A stretch of DNA of 64,000 nt from Septoria linicola. Lineage: Eukaryota > Ascomycota > Dothideomycetes > Mycosphaerellales > Mycosphaerellaceae. The stretch lies in the NCBI GenBank assembly GCA_024114885.1, contig CP099419.1, forward strand, positions 4,278,001 to 4,342,000. The letters run 5' to 3'. Position 1 is the stretch's first letter. Each line of letters opens with the position of its first letter. Made by a program: the position numbers and the translations under genes. Shown piece by piece: positions 32,680-45,539 of the stretch. Under the pieces are notes generated by a model that saw only the letters and a list, made by a program, of their open reading frames with translations, was not told the origin of the DNA and searched no databases.

Positions 32680-35600
32680 TATTACTAAATTTAGCTAAAA
32701 TAGTCGACTTAAGAAGCTTTTACTAGCTACTAGCGAAGCTAAGCTAGCTTATACTAGCGAGTAAGACTTATACTAGGGTATTAGGTATAGTTTTAACGAT
32801 ACTATACTAGTGTCTTAATCGAGCTAGGGTTTAAATTATAAAGGCGAATACTTAATAATTGCTCGTAAGAAGCTTAGAGAGGTAGAGCTAGCTATCTAAG
32901 AACCTAGACTCTACGATAAGGTTATTTCTAATAAAATAGATAATAAGCTTAGTAAGGAGACGTACGTTATCTTAGCTACTATTAATATAGTAGTAGAGAA
33001 AGCCTATAATAAAGAAGCTATAGAGTAGTAGAAACTAGATAATTATATTAGCGCCTATACTCTATATAAGCGAGTTACTAATAAGATTAAACTAGTAAAT
33101 ACCGATATTACTATAACTAACGGATTAAACCCTAGTAGATTAAAGAACTAGTAACGGACTTATATTAAGAAGGAAGTAGCTATACTACCTAGTACTAGAC
33201 TCTACGATAGTAAGTACTTAACTAAGAGGTTCTCGACGATCGAGCCTAGATTATATCTTATACCTAAATAGCTTATAAAGTTTAAACCTAGTATAGAACT
33301 ACTACTAAAGAAGCTAGATTTGTTATACTATATACTAAGGAATCGAGAAGCTACCTTTACGTAGGACTTTATATATTTAGGCTAAATTAATTCTAATATT
33401 ACTCTACTATAGAAGATTTAGATAGTTTCTTATAAGCTATAGTAGTATCTAGGCTTTAAGCTAAACCTATCTCTATAATACGTTATAGAAGATATACTAA
33501 GATAACGAATCTAAGCTAGAACTCTCGAGCTATACTATAGTACCTATCGAAACCTATACTTCCTTATTAGTAAGAAGATAGAGGTAGGTAAGTTAAAGAA
33601 GTATTAGTTAATTAACGTAGCTTAGAAGTTTAATTAAGTTACTATAAGAGATTTAAACTTACTACCTAACGCTAAGAGTTTCTCTAAGGACTTTACTAGT
33701 TACGCGCTAGCCTCGTTAGTAGATATCTTCTCTAGATATAACTAAATTCTACTTAATAAATTATATAGAGACCTTATAGGCTTTAATTTACTACTAGGCT
33801 TATTATAGTAGATAACGTTACTATAAGGAGCTACGAATTCTATTACCTAGTTCGTTCGTATTATTAATTAAGTCCTTATAGAGTATATCTCGTATAAAGT
33901 ATAGCTATTCCTTAATAATATTAGTATTAAAGAGCCTAAGACGAAGTATAATAGTAAAGAGGTTAAACCTAGCCTCTACTATTACGTTATTAAATATATT
34001 ATAGCTATAGACGACGTTCTCTATAATATAGAGCGAGCTAATATAACTATAGCTTTTAATAAGCTATAGCTCTATTACGAATAGTTAGTAATCGTTAGCT
34101 ACCTTACTAGTATTAATAGTCGCTATCTAGACTTTATAAGAGTAGTAAAGATTAAGAAATAGCTAAATCTAGAAAATTAGAAGGATATTTAGACCTTTCT
34201 TAACATAGTTACGTACTACTACGTCTAGGTTAAGAGTTTTACGATTATCCTTACTCTACTATTTAAACTCTTATAGAAGGATATCGAGTTTTAATAGACT
34301 ACTAAATACTAACTAGCTAAAGATATTATCTTAAAAATACTAGTTTTAGCTCTAGCCCTAGTTACTCTTAACTATAGAGAAGGAGTAGGACTTATTATCG
34401 TAGGCGTAGATTCGAGTAGTAAAGGTTAGAGATATACGCTTTCTTAATATAATCGAGACGAGCTACTTCTTCGCTATCTAGTTCGATATAAGTCTAGCTT
34501 ATTTAACCTAGTAGAAGTTAAATATAATACTAGAAAACGCGAATATCTTAGTATACTAAAGATATTAAAGAAGCTAAAACTATAGCTATTTAGAATATAC
34601 TTCTAACTAGAGATTAATATAAATACCCTTATTTACTAGCTTAATAAAGCTACCTCTAATTTACTAAATATAGTAATAACGCGCTAGCTAGTATAGATCT
34701 ACCTCTTCGACTTTAACGTTATATATATTCCTAGTAAGAAGTATATAGCTCTAGATTTACTATTAAGAAAGCCTATTACGCCTAAAGATATAGAGGCTAT
34801 AGAATAGGAAGAAGACGTAGATCTAATAATTAATAAGTAATCCTTCGATACCTTTTACGTTAACGCTTTCTCTATATAAGTAATTTAGAGCGAGCTACCT
34901 ATAATTAATAGAATCTACTCTTAGGAGTTAATAAATATCGCCTTTATACTTATACGAATATAAAGACCTAAGAGAGTTTCTAATAACGAGTATAAGTAGT
35001 TAAGGAAGAAGTATTAGCTATTTTATATTAAGAATAACTAGCTCTAGCGCTAAGAGCGAGTAGCTAGACCTCTATAGCGAGTTATTAATAAACCTAAAGC
35101 GCGAGCTTATATTATTAGAGTATACTATTATAAGAATAGTTACTATAGCGCTAAATAGATATATAATCTTATCTAGAAACGATAGTAGTAGGATAGGGTT
35201 TAGGCTTAAATCTCGCTCGCTATTCGATAATATACTATTTATAGTCTTTAGTATAGAAGATAGGTATCTAGAGAACTATAGATCCTACTCTAAGTTATAG
35301 TTAGCTAGTAGTAGTATATCGATAGCTTATATATCTTAAAGAACTATTCGTTAATAGTTATACGCGAATCTCTATCGCGCTAGCTAGAAGTATACGTATT
35401 CTAGTACCTAGCGAAGAGTATCTTCTTAGTATAGATAGTAAGGTTTATATAGGAAGAGATCTTTTACTAATAGAGTACTACTATAGAAGTTATTCTCGAT
35501 AACTATAAGACTAACCTTAGTAAAGTAGAAAAGCTACTACTATCGTATAGTATTAAACATATTAATATTTCGCTATACTACTCTTAGTCTAACGCTATTA

Positions 35601-36530
35601 TTAAAGTTAGCTATAAGACGATACTAGACGCTTACTTAAAGCTATCTAATAGCGGCCTTTATTCGATTAGAGACTATATTCTAGTAGTATTATAGATAGA
35701 GAGAACGATAATAGTCTCTACTATCGGCCTAACGCTATCGAAAGTAATAATTAGACGTAACGTAGTACTACTAATCGAGCTAGAATACTATACCTTCTAG
35801 ATTATAGATTAGAGTAAGGTTAAGACTAGAGTAGAGCTTCTTACGATTCGAGCTTAAGCTCTAGAAGCTATAGAAACGACTATAGAAGAAGGACGACTAT
35901 ATTAATAGCGTCTCTAAGAATAGAACAAAGCGTACTTCGATAAATATCGCTATATAGATCTTACTATACTAGAGGAAAGAGATCTTGTATTAGTATACTA
36001 CTCTAAGTTAAAAACTAGCTTCTCTTATAAGCTTATATTTAGGTAGAAAGGCTCTTTTAGAGTATCTAAAGTATTATAGAGAGGTATATTATATAAGCTT
36101 AAAGAACTAGATAGCTCTAAATAAGAGTATATCTATAAGAGGATAGATCTTAAGAAATATATCTTTCTATAAGAAAACCTAAAGCTAGTTCTAGATTAAA
36201 TAGAACTAGAAGAAGAACTACTACTAATAGAGAAAGTTATAGAACTAGGACTTCTACCTAGGTATAAGTATCTATAGATCTTTATTAGTAAGCTATTAGT
36301 AATAACTTAATAAGAAAGAGAGAGTTATATACGCTAGCTACTAATAGAGCTTAAAGAAGAAATAGAAGACTTAGTAAGCTAAAGGCTAAAGCTAGCCTAG
36401 TAGAGCTAAAGAAGTAGAAATTTAATAGGCGATACTTAATTAGAAATATAAGCTAAGATCTAGCTACTAAAAGCCTAGCTACTACTATAAAAAAAGCTAA
36501 TCTTCCTAAATCTATACTATTTTAAGCGCT
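32680..36530 (+). pseudogene. pol remnant, copy 2
   Basis: Colinear with 16,500-20,350. The same reverse transcriptase segments are readable at about 33,650-33,930 (VTIRDLNLLP; GATNSIT; FLNNI), followed by RNase H and integrase remnants to about 36,160. Differences from copy 1 are mostly transitions, many at CpG. No intact catalytic Asp pair remains. Confidence 0.7.
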
Positions 36531-37368
36531 TCTTTTATTCCTAGAGCTACTATTAAGCTCTAATCTAACTTTCTTAAACGCTTCTTTTACTCTTAAAGCT
36601 ACTATTAAGCTCTAATTAGAGCTTCCTAAGCTTGTAATTTACTAGACTAGTAGAAATCTAGCTAATCCTAACTGTCCTAACGCTATTTTCTATAGCTAAG
36701 ATAAGTATCTATATAGCTAGTTACTCTTCTAAGCCTAACTTTTAAGTATAGATTTTATATCTACTAGCTAACCTACTATCCTACTCCTTTTTCCTAAGTT
36801 CTAAGCCTACTATTACTATAAAAGTTAGCTATTCTAAGCTACTTTCTACTACTAGGTCTTAAAATCTAAGCTAGATCTATATCCTCGAAGCTCTTTTCTA
36901 CTAGCGAATTTTAAGGTTAGTATTATAGTCTATCTTCCTAGAGCCTTTTTCTATTACTAATTAGTAGAGTAAGATAAGGATTTTCTATCCTAAAGGCCTT
37001 TCTACTACTAATTTTCGTCTAACTAAAGGAATTACTAAATATATTAGTTTCTAGTAGAGAATTCTTAAAGTTTAAAGTTTTTAGCCTATATAAGAGTAGA
37101 GAAGCTTAAATCTTTAGTAATAGTAGCTCTAATCGCTCTTTCCTAGCTATTAATTATAACGCTAGTAGTCTCTTATAATATAGAAAGCGCGATCTAGTAA
37201 GCCGACTAGGTATATAAAAAATAAAGCTCTTTTAAGTTAGTAGAGGTAACGACGATAGTATCTAAGTCTTAGTCCTTATTAGCGATAGTAAAGCGCGTAC
37301 TATAGTAGTTAGTAGTAGCGTTAGTAGTATACGACGACTATAGAAGCGTTAAGGTAAAGTAAACTTTT

Positions 37369-37391
37369 AGTTATCTTTTTAAACGATAACT
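37369..37391. repeat. palindrome 3, copy-2 equivalent
   Basis: Begins AGTTATC with right arm AAACGATAACT, a better palindrome than its partner at 21,204. Confidence 0.6.
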
Positions 37392-37889
37392 AAACCTTAC
37401 GTAACTAAGCCTACGTATAGACCTCTAATCCTAATAGTAGTTACGCTACTACGATAAGGTATATAATTAGACTACTTTTACGCTCTAAACGATCTCTTCT
37501 TTCTTATTAACTATTAATTAGTTACTATAGAGCCTTACTTCTATTAAGATTAGTTCTTATCTTTCGTTACTACCTAGTAACGCTACCTAGCTATTTATAT
37601 ACGTAAGTAGTAACTAATATAATAGAAAACTCTTTAACTAGTTACGCGCCTAACTCTCTTCGCTATTTAAGTTACTTACTACTAGTTACGCGCTTTATAT
37701 CGCTCTAAGCTACTAATACGACTATTTAAGAACGTTCTCTTTCTCTATTATATATAAAGAATAAGACTTCCTCTTTCTAGCGTTCTTTAACGCCTAGGCT
37801 ATTAAGACTAGCGCTTTCGCTTTCTACCTCGCTTATTCGAAGTCCTATATAAGAACTACCTAGATAAGAGTCTCTAAAGAAACGATAAA

Positions 37890-40800
37890 AGATAGCTTCT
37901 TTAAGTTCTATATAAGATATAGCGCTTATTCGCTCTAATCGCGAAAGCTCTCTTATTAGTTTCTAGCCTTTAAGTAGATCTCTTACTAGTATAACGAACC
38001 TTAATAATACTACTAAAGCTATTCTATCGCTAGAGATACTATAAGACTAAGAAGAGAGCGTCGACTTAGTCCTTAAGTAAGTCGAGGAAATAAATAATAG
38101 AATAAAGATTAGTATATTTAACTTCTTTAAACGCCTCTTAACTAAGATTTTACTAAAGTACCTTAACGTATAGAGTATAAAGTACGATAATATAAAGAAA
38201 ATATACTAAGAAAACTAAAACTTAGTAAAAGAGAGAAACTTAATTTAGTAGTAGCTATATATAGAGTTTAGATATAAGTAAAACTTCCTTTTCCTTAACT
38301 AAGTCTTATATAATAAAGAGATACTTAGAAACCTTTATTAATAGTTAAATAAGTATAAAAGCGTCTTTAAAGAGAGCGAGCCTAAAGACTAGGTCTTTTT
38401 AGTATAGTAAAAGTAAGATCGTTTCTATTAGTAGATAGCGAATATATTCTCTCGTAGCTAGTATTTTTAGTTATAGAGAAGTAAGAAGACTCCTAGCTTA
38501 TAGAGCTTAGGCTTTATTAATACGAACTTAGATAGAAGATACTACTAGAATAAGTTTAAGAAGGAGCTCTCGTAGATCGACGTATTTAGCTATAAGATAG
38601 GAGAGATACGCTTAGAGATAGGCTATAGACTTAATTAGTATAGATTTATAGTTAAGCTTACTAAAGAAGAGGCTTTCGAAAAACTAACTTATATATTCCT
38701 AGTAATAGAGAGATAGCTCTTAATATCCTATAGACTATTACCTCCTTCTAGAAATCTATAATCTAATAAGCGTCTCTCTTCCTCTATACTTAAGAGCCTA
38801 TCCTTATCTAGTCTTACTCGAAACTCTAGTCGAGAAAAAGAAAAAGATAGCTTACTTATAACTCTAGAGCCTTATCTAGGAGATTCTATATTACCTAGTA
38901 CTATATAGAGGCTAAAAGCTTAATTAGAGAAGTTAATACTAAGCTTAGTAAAGAAGCCTATACCTAAATCGATATAGGCTTTTTATAAAAGTAGAAGGAT
39001 TACTAGACTTTGCGCTAGAGAACCTATTATTACCTTAATCGAAACTTCTTTTATATTAAGCGCTTTAAGTAATAGCGATCTTATATAAGACTAAAAGTTA
39101 TCTATAACGGAGCCGCTATTAGGTCTATAACGTCTATTACTAATCGTATTAGAAGATAATAGTAGAATTAAGCTAGAGAGCGACTTAGAGCCTAATCTCT
39201 ATTACTAGGCTTATATAAAGGATAGTATTACTTCTAAAGTCTACTACTATATAATCGTTAGTAAAGCTCTTAAAGAAGTCGATAATATCTAGAAGAAAAA
39301 GAAGGTAGCTAAGAGCTACGCTTTAATTAATATTCCTTTATATTTTAGCTAGCCTCTTTATAAAGAATATACGACTAAGATAAGTAATACTATAGGTTTA
39401 AAGCTACTAAAGACGGCTAAAGTAACGTATACTCTCTACTAGTATATTATTTAGATAGATAGTATAGCTAATCTCTAAGCCCTTATTGCCTAGAATACTT
39501 AAAACTAGATATAGTTCGAGCTAGAAGCGAATACTTTCTTCTCTAAGCCTATAGGACGTACCTATCATAGTAAGAAAGATACTAATACTTAGAAACTAGA
39601 GAACGATATTAACGCTCTAATATATAAGATAGGTAGAAGCTATCTTAGACTCTTTTAGTTCTCTATAACCGAAGTAGACTTAAAGGTTACTTCTAACGTT
39701 TATTAGAAGGCTTAGGAGCTCTTAGACTATAATAGTAATAAGAGTACCTAGACTAACTATAGCTTCCTCTTTTATTCTTTTTCTACTAGAGGCCTATTTT
39801 AGATTCTAGACTCTTTACTCGAAGCTATATAGTAGGAGTTTATACTATATCGATAGTATAATATAGCTATTAGTTAGTATAGTTAGTCTCGTAGTATATA
39901 GTACTCGCTATCCTAATAGCTTCTTCGCTAGTATTCTCTACTATAGCTATATTAGCTAGTTACTACTCTATATACGACTATTAAATATATAGCCTACCTA
40001 TCTACTATCTTTTATATCTTCGACGATAAGGCTAGTTCTAACTATCCTAACGGCTTCTAGTATATCGCTTTAAACGAGAATATACTACTTAAGAAGAAGA
40101 GTCTTAATTAGGTTTAGTTTACGATCTCTCTAGACGATACTAGCGATAGAGGACGACTTTTACTAACCTCTAACGTAGTTAGTAATAGGCTCTTTAACCC
40201 TAAGGAGGCAAAGTAGCTAGTAAGGCGTATTATCTCTAATAAGTAAAGCTATAGTATAGGCTTCGTCGAGACTATAGCTCTAGTAATTACTAACGATATA
40301 AAAGCTAACCTTAATCTTAGTTAGAAGAACCCTTATACTAATATAGGCTCGCTAGTTATTTCGTACCTCTACCTCCCTTAGTAGTATACTCGTATAGATA
40401 ACGAGTATCGTATAATTCTAATAGTATTTCTAGCCTACTCTAAGAGTTAAGTATTAGATAAGTTACTTAATAGTAATCGTATTAACGTTTCTATAGTCTA
40501 TAGCGTATATCTCTATTACGAACGAATACCCTTTATAGCTTTAGGTACTATATACTCTATATAAGTAATAAAACCTTTTACTACTAAGATACTACTAACT
40601 AGCCTAAGTCTAATTTCTAATACTTTAGTAGGCCGAGTTCTATAAGTAGATTAGGTTATAAGTATAGAAATAAAGAAGATCTTTAGTATAGATAAGAAGG
40701 AGTTTAAGGCCTATATAACTAAATAATAGACTATAGCTAAAGCTTAATTCGCTACTACCTCTACTAAGGTTATAGATATTAAAGAGTATATATTTAGTAA

Positions 40801-40930
40801 AGCTAGCTTTATAAGCGTAGATAGTAACTTAGAAGTATTAATATCGAAGAAGAGAGAAGCTATTTCTAAAGAGATCTCTAAGAATAAGGTAGAAGAGTAG
40901 CGTCTAGCGAATAATAATTAGATCTAAGAA
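37890..40930 (+). pseudogene. extra long frame downstream of pol, copy 2 (uninterrupted)
   Basis: About 3.0 kb stays in one frame apart from TAA, TAG and rare TGA-type stops explained by RIP. It matches 21,720-23,433 plus 30,107-31,440 of copy 1, which shows the two halves there were one frame. Two copies keep this frame without frameshift, so it was coding when RIP hit. Function unknown. Confidence 0.6.
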
Positions 40931-40942
40931 AATATTTTTAGT

Positions 40943-40965
40943 AGTTATCGTTAGAAAAGGTAACT
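40943..40965. repeat. palindrome 4, copy-2 equivalent
   Basis: Begins AGTTATCGTT and ends AAGGTAACT; partner of 31,452-31,474. Confidence 0.6.
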
Positions 40966-41088
40966 ATTTAATAGGCCTCTAATTAAAAGTTTAATAGACT
41001 TTAATAGGAAAGCTAGCTAACTTTAAGTAATTCTAAGTAAGGTCTATAGGTAGTTAGGTATCTAGTTAGATACTAAGAAAGGAAGGAT

Positions 41089-41368
41089 TAGTAAGGTAAA
41101 GGCCTACCTATATATCGTGCTTAGTAGTTTTAGTATAAAAGTAAGGTAGTAGCTCGTTTCTAAGATAGTAATATTTACTCTACTTAATTAATTTAATATC
41201 CTATAGTCCTAGTATAAGACTCTTAGTCCTAGAGCTACTAGTTTAAGCTCGTTACTACTATTTAACCTACGTATTATAAGACTATTACTCTCTAAATAGG
41301 TCTTATTCTATAATAGCTACTCTTATATCTGCCTAGAGAGTTAGTATTAGAGTAGTTATTATCTATTA
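41089..41368 (+). repeat. LTR3 of large element array
   Basis: 280 bp matching LTR1 and LTR2, after polypurine tract 41,075-41,087. It is the right end of the two-copy array. Confidence 0.85.
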
Positions 41369-41694
41369 ATAGATCTAATATTAATTCTATATCTATACTA
41401 TACTCTATAATAGCGTTATTATTATTATACTAGTATTTAGAGTTATTAGTATCGCTTTTAGTTAATATCTCTATATCCTTATAAGCTAATAACTTATAAC
41501 TCTAAGACTAGACTAAACTTACTTTAACTTACTAGCGCGCTATATAATACGCGTTTTAGAATATATTAGTTTATCTATTAGATTTAGTATAAGCTATTTA
41601 GTAACGAAAGATATTTTAAGACGATATAAAGATATATTTATAGTAGTAGATATAGATTCTCTATTAGCTAGAAAGTAATAGTCTACTAATAATA
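41369..41694. repeat. unassigned RIP-mutated spacer
   Basis: About 330 bases between LTR3 and the copia target duplication, depleted of CpA and TpG. Together with 47,911-48,470 it is the DNA into which the copia element inserted. No coding remnant recognised. Confidence 0.5.
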
Positions 41695-41699
41695 AAATA

Positions 41700-41976
41700 T
41701 ATTAAGAATATATCCTAGATAGTTAGTCTAGATATAGATATCTAAGTATAGTTCTAGATACCTAAGGTATCTACCTAAGGCTTAGTAAGAGGTATATCTT
41801 ACTTCTCTTTCTTCTCTTCTTAGATAACTAACTTAATTAACTTTATATTCGGTTCCTAGTATATTACTACTATACTATATATATAAGTTAGTTTAAGATT
41901 AATTCTCTATTCTTCTTTACTACGTTATACTCTCCTTAACATTATATAGTATATAATACGCTCTCTACTTTTAATA
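41700..41976 (+). repeat. left LTR of copia element
   Basis: 277 bp starting TATTAAGAAT and ending TTTTAATA, matching 47,629-47,905 almost throughout. The next bases (GGTTATAAGCC) could be a RIP-altered primer-binding site; this is tentative. Confidence 0.88.
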
Positions 41977-43949
41977 GGTTATAAGCCTAGGTTTATATAC
42001 TAAATAAGAGTAACCTATATTAGTATAGGTTACTTATATCTCTTATAGTTTATAGAAAACATTTAGGGCCTAGAAGTTTCTCTAACTATATTACTAACGA
42101 AGCTAGCTTATATCTAGTAGTATATAAGTTAGTAAAGATCTCTATAAGATAGTAGTATATTTCTACTTTATTAATACCTACCTAGTTCTCTACTATTATA
42201 CCTAGTATTACTAGAGTTAGAAGAGGCTACCTAGCCTTCCTACTACCTAGTAGTAGAAACTCTACTAAGAGAGAAAGATCTAAGTCTTAGTAATTTCTTA
42301 AATACGAGGAATCTCTATCTCTTAGAGCTAGTCTCTCTACTATAAGAAATTACTCTTCTCTAGAATCCTTAGCTAGTCTAAAGTATTCTACTAATTATTT
42401 ATTCTATTTATCTATTTCTATAATAGACTAAGAGGACAAGAAGAGCTAAAGGATTCTAATCCTAGATAGAACTAACTAGAAGAAATAGTTTAAGCTATAG
42501 ATAGATAAGCTAGAAGGAAAGGACTAGTTCTAGGTAATTAGCTAACTAATTATTAGAGAGAACCTATATATAGTTTAGTAGGACACTAGTCTCTAGATAT
42601 ATATTACTTAGAATTAATACTTCTTAAAAGACAATATAGTATATAGATTTAGTATTAGATATAGTATTAGTAAAGATAATAAGATAGAGCTAGAGATATA
42701 GTATATTACTATATTAGTAGCTAAGATATAGGTAATTCTCTAGAATAAGTATAATAGAGTTCTAAAGTCCTATACTATAGATCTAATTAAGTAGTTTATT
42801 ATATTTAGAATATTACCTAATAAGATAATTAGAGAAGTATAGAGATACTTTAGAGGTCTAGGTAAGAGGATTACTAAGATTAATCTTTAGAAAACTTACT
42901 ACTAGAGCTAAGAGAAAAGGCTAAAGTATCTTCTATAGTTCCTACCTATATTATACTAAGTAGCTAAGGATACTATTATAACTTAACTATCTCTAGATAT
43001 AGATACTATTCTCCTTCTACTTAAGTTTTAAGAAGTAAGAGATAATCTAGATAAGATAGATATAGGCTTAGCTATATTCTATTCTAGGTAGCTCTACTAG
43101 AGAAAGTCTCTACTAATATACTAGCTCTATAAGAAAAGGAAGTACTAGTTAAAAGATTGTCCTAACCTCTCTACTACTAAGAGACTATTCTAGTAAAGAA
43201 ATAGTACTAAGAACTAGAAAGACTTTTAGAGATTATTCTTTAGAGAGAGAGTTAGAAGATCCTCTTTACTAAGAAATACTAGATATATTAAGAAAGCTAT
43301 CTATAAGTTATTATTATATAATAAGCTAAAGAAGGCTATCTAGAAAATAGGTAAGTAGCTTTAGAGAATAGAAAAGTCTAGAAAGCTTCTAAAGAAAGAA
43401 TTTTTAGCCTAGGAGTCTAGTTCTAGTTCTAATTCTAGAACTTATTCTAGTTCTAGAAGTAATAATAATTCTTTATTAGAAGATAATAATTAAGATAAGT
43501 TAGTCTATTCTATAATTAAAGCTAGAAGTAAGTTATTATCTTAAGAATAGCTCTTAGATTCTTATATCTTATCCTATATAACTAACTAACTATTTTTCTT
43601 TAGATTAGTAAAGCTACTAAGGAAGAAAGTATAGATTAAGATAGGAGAAGGTTACCTCTATATAACCTACTCTAGACTAGTATAGATAAAAGGAATCTTA
43701 GAAGATAAAGTTCTACTTAATAGAATACTATTTATTCCTAATCTTAGAGTAAATCTTATATTATAGGATTAGTTTAGTAAGTAATTTAGAGTCTAAAAGC
43801 CTAATTTTACTCTTATCTTCCTAGATAGCTAAATAGTTATAAAGACTAAGCTAGTTAGAGGTATTCTATTTATTAGTAAGATATTACCTCTCTTATAGAA
43901 AAAGTTATATTACTTACTATATAATCCTATAGAGGTTAATAATGCCTAT

Positions 43950-44800
43950 ACTACTCTATTAGAGAAGGATCTAAAATAGTAGAAGCTATAGTATAGAAGA
44001 TTTATATACTTTAGAAGAAGGTTACTCTTAAACCTTTATAAAGTTACTAACCTAAAGAAAAGAATTCTAATTCCTAACTAGGAAGAGTATAAGTATAAGA
44101 TCTATATAATAGGTAAGATAAAGAAATACCTAGGTAAGTCTATTAAGAGAAGACCTAAAAGGTTAGCTCTTATATTAGTAGATATCTATAGACTATTACT
44201 ATTATTAGTAAAAGGTTTTATATAGTAGCTTAAGATTATTAATAACTTCTTAAGAAAGAAATAGATATTTCTACTTAAAGCTAGATTAGATATACTAACT
44301 ACTCTTTAGAACTAGAGGATTAAGGTAGAAAGGTAGTTAATAGTACTCCTTAAGTCTATAAAGGCTAATAATACTAGAGAAATTACTACTTCTAAATATT
44401 AGAGGCCTCTATTAGAGTAATACTTAAAGAGAGTAAGATACCTATTAAGTTTTAGCTAGAAGCTCTTAAAGTATAGATATATATAAGGAATAAGCTCCTA
44501 AATAGATCTAATATTAAAAGATTTAAGCTCTTACCTAATAAAGCTTTTAATAAGATTAAACTAATAGTCTCTTATCTTAAGATATAAGGATATAGAGCTA
44601 TAGTATATATAGATATAAGAGTATAGCCTTAGTAGGTAAGAAGTAATAAACTAATAAATAGAGGAAAGGATACTATATTTATTAGATACTATAATAATAT
44701 AGTAAAGGTATAGAAGTTCTAAGAGCTAGATATAAAGGCTATTAAGTAGTATACTAATATAATCTTCTTTAAAATAAGCTAGGTAGAGAATTAGACTTAA
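43950..44800 (+). pseudogene. copia integrase remnant
   Basis: The + strand reads YRRFIYFRRR, LYKVTNLKKRILIPN and IGKIKKYLGKSIKRRPKR, then LALILVDIYRLL, the pre-integrase to integrase order of Ty1/copia. The zinc-binding Cys and His positions are altered. Boundaries approximate. Confidence 0.65.
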
Positions 44801-45539
44801 ATATTAAGATTAAGAATCTCTCTAGTTTAGCTCTAGAAAAAAGACCTATTAAAAGGCTAAGAACTATTAGCTAGCCTACTCTATAAGCTAGTAGGAGTAC
44901 CTTAGGTACTTCTAGTCTAAGCTAGTAGAAGCCTCCTCTCTCTTAGCTATTAGTATAGGTTTAGAAAAGAAAAAAACTCTTTATATAACTTCTATCTCTA
45001 CTAGAAGATATAGGAGAGTATAGAAAATTCCTAGACTAAGAGAAAGTTAAGAAAGAATCTAAGAATTCTATTTAAGAAACTATAAAGATAGATTAGGAGT
45101 AGATAGCTCTAAAATAAACTTTTAGAAAAAGGAAAGTATCTTAAGAACTTAATAGATTTAACTAGAAGCTAAAGCTAATTAGGCTTAAGCTAGATTAGAA
45201 TAGTTAGCTAGATAAGGAAATGCTTCTAGAGTATTAGGCTTTCTTCTTAGCTATAAGCTCTATTAACCTAGATATCCTATAGAACCTAGAATTCTTAAAG
45301 GAAGTTAAAGAGATTATATTCTCTACTACTAAAGAAGTAAGAATATATAAATAGGAGGTTCTAATCTTAAAGAACTATAAGAAAGTAGTAAGTAATCCTA
45401 AGTAGGGTTATCTCTAGTAAGAAGCTATTTAGAAGGAGCTAGATATACTTATAAGTAATAATACCTAGACTATAGTAGTTCTACTAAAAAAGGCTAACTT
45501 AGTTACTTTAAGATAAGTCTTTAATATTAAGAGAAAACT

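Larger units (their letters stand above)
31598..41368 (+). mobile_element. large Ty3/gypsy-like element, copy 2 (gag-deleted)
   Basis: Internal region 31,878-41,088 (9,211 bp) is colinear with copy 1 from about 15,709 to 31,597 minus the nested element (about 9,216 bp). The 3.36 kb that follows LTR1 in copy 1, with most of gag, is missing. It ends with a polypurine tract (41,075-41,087) and LTR3. Pol and the extra frame are present and RIP-mutated, and the site occupied in copy 1 is empty here. Confidence 0.85.

Noticed and set aside
12065..41368. CRISPR-like or satellite reading of the repeated palindromes
   Set aside because: The sites are kilobases apart with unrelated spacers and belong to a eukaryotic retroelement.
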